64,000 bases of DNA from Caenibius sp. WL. Lineage in GTDB: Bacteria > Pseudomonadota > Alphaproteobacteria > Sphingomonadales > Sphingomonadaceae. Position 1 is the first letter of the stretch; each line of letters starts with the position of its first letter. The notes beneath the pieces were generated by a model. It had not been told where the DNA came from, did not search any database, and worked only from the letters and a program-made list of their open reading frames with translations. Shown here piece by piece: positions 63,881-64,000 of this stretch. The stretch covers positions 2,492,501 through 2,556,500 of the forward strand of contig NZ_CP081844.1 in NCBI RefSeq assembly GCF_019803445.1, in the 5' to 3' direction. Made by a program: the position numbers and the translations under genes.

Positions 63881-64000
63881 TCACGAACGAAGCGAAGCGT
63901 AAGCCCAGTCGAGCCAGGGGCCGAGCGCCTCGATATCGGCGGTATCGACTGTGGCTCCGCACCAGATGCGCAGACCGGCCGGGGCATCGCGATAACCCGC
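63881..64000 (-). CDS. serC: Phosphoserine aminotransferase, C-terminal end
   Basis: The last 39 residues only, cut by the window edge. [20 protein letters not shown] leads to [18 protein letters not shown] and a TGA at 63881. RIWCGATVD is the C-terminal motif of SerC, which makes phosphoserine from 3-phosphohydroxypyruvate. It lies upstream of serA on the same strand, so the two serine genes probably form an operon across the REP-like pair. Confidence 0.85.
   Translation of the reverse strand, partial: AGYRDAPAGLRIWCGATVDTADIEALGPWLDWAYASLRS

Overview
The window looks like an ordinary chromosomal segment of a high-GC alphaproteobacterium, most likely a member of the Sphingomonadales (Novosphingobium/Sphingobium-like). 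This rests on the protein flavour, on the aa3-type cytochrome oxidase locus (ctaC-ctaD-ctaB-small protein-ctaG-coxC-DUF983-SURF1), on the pyrE-pdxJ-acpS-lepB and rplU-rpmA-GNAT blocks, and on short palindromic intergenic repeats of types I associate with this group. The assignment is inference; the window contains no rRNA.

Layout. 1-9 kb: a truncated SIMPL-domain protein, an Uup-like ABC-F ATPase, a UDG-superfamily protein, a divergent DUF6456/XRE pair, a glycosyltransferase, and the yajC-secD-secF translocase operon. 9-16 kb: tRNA-Pro(GGG), a GTA-type holin, aroQ-accB-accC, an Lrp/AsnC regulator, a degenerate histidine-kinase-like protein, and a polysaccharide deacetylase. 16-24 kb: a lipoprotein, two tRNAs (Ile2/Met-type CAT and Pro TGG), htpX, DUF454, ubiA, rsmE, a gshA-monooxygenase pair, and a large membrane methyltransferase-like protein. 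23-36 kb: bamB with its TPR partner, a glycosyltransferase-hydrolase pair, selO, a second lipoprotein, rarD, a dihydroorotase, a meta-cleavage-type hydrolase, MEKHLA and YgfZ proteins, and a GNAT. 36-42 kb: rplU-rpmA, folB with a small partner, a small SecD-P1-like secreted protein, an rRNA methyltransferase, and thrC. 42-49 kb: an ArsR/SRPBCC module, then the cytochrome c oxidase operon. 49-64 kb: pyrE-pdxJ-acpS-lepB, a DUF3089 protein, ruvX, a siroheme synthase, lysA-lipoprotein-argH, a TlpA-like thioredoxin, tRNA-Val(TAC), a pseudo-receiver/winged-helix protein, an L,D-transpeptidase, purA, hisZ, and serA-serC (serC cut by the window edge).

Functional themes: protein export and outer-membrane assembly (SecDF-YajC, LepB, BamB, YfgM-like), aerobic respiration and heme A synthesis, fatty-acid initiation (AccBC, AcpS), and amino-acid, nucleotide and cofactor synthesis (AroQ, ThrC, LysA, ArgH, SerA/SerC, HisZ, PyrE, PyrC-like, PurA, PdxJ, FolB, GshA, UbiA, siroheme).

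I found no CRISPR array, defence island, biosynthetic cluster, insertion sequence or intact prophage, and no convincing new multi-gene system. The points most worth a second look are smaller: a stand-alone SecDF P1-head-like secreted protein, a siroheme synthase carrying a truncated methylase remnant, a dihydroorotase with an altered HxH motif, a histidine-kinase-like protein with degraded ATPase boxes, a pair of related lipoproteins, and several intergenic repeat elements, including one with tandem 9-bp AGTTGACAC units found twice upstream of unrelated genes.
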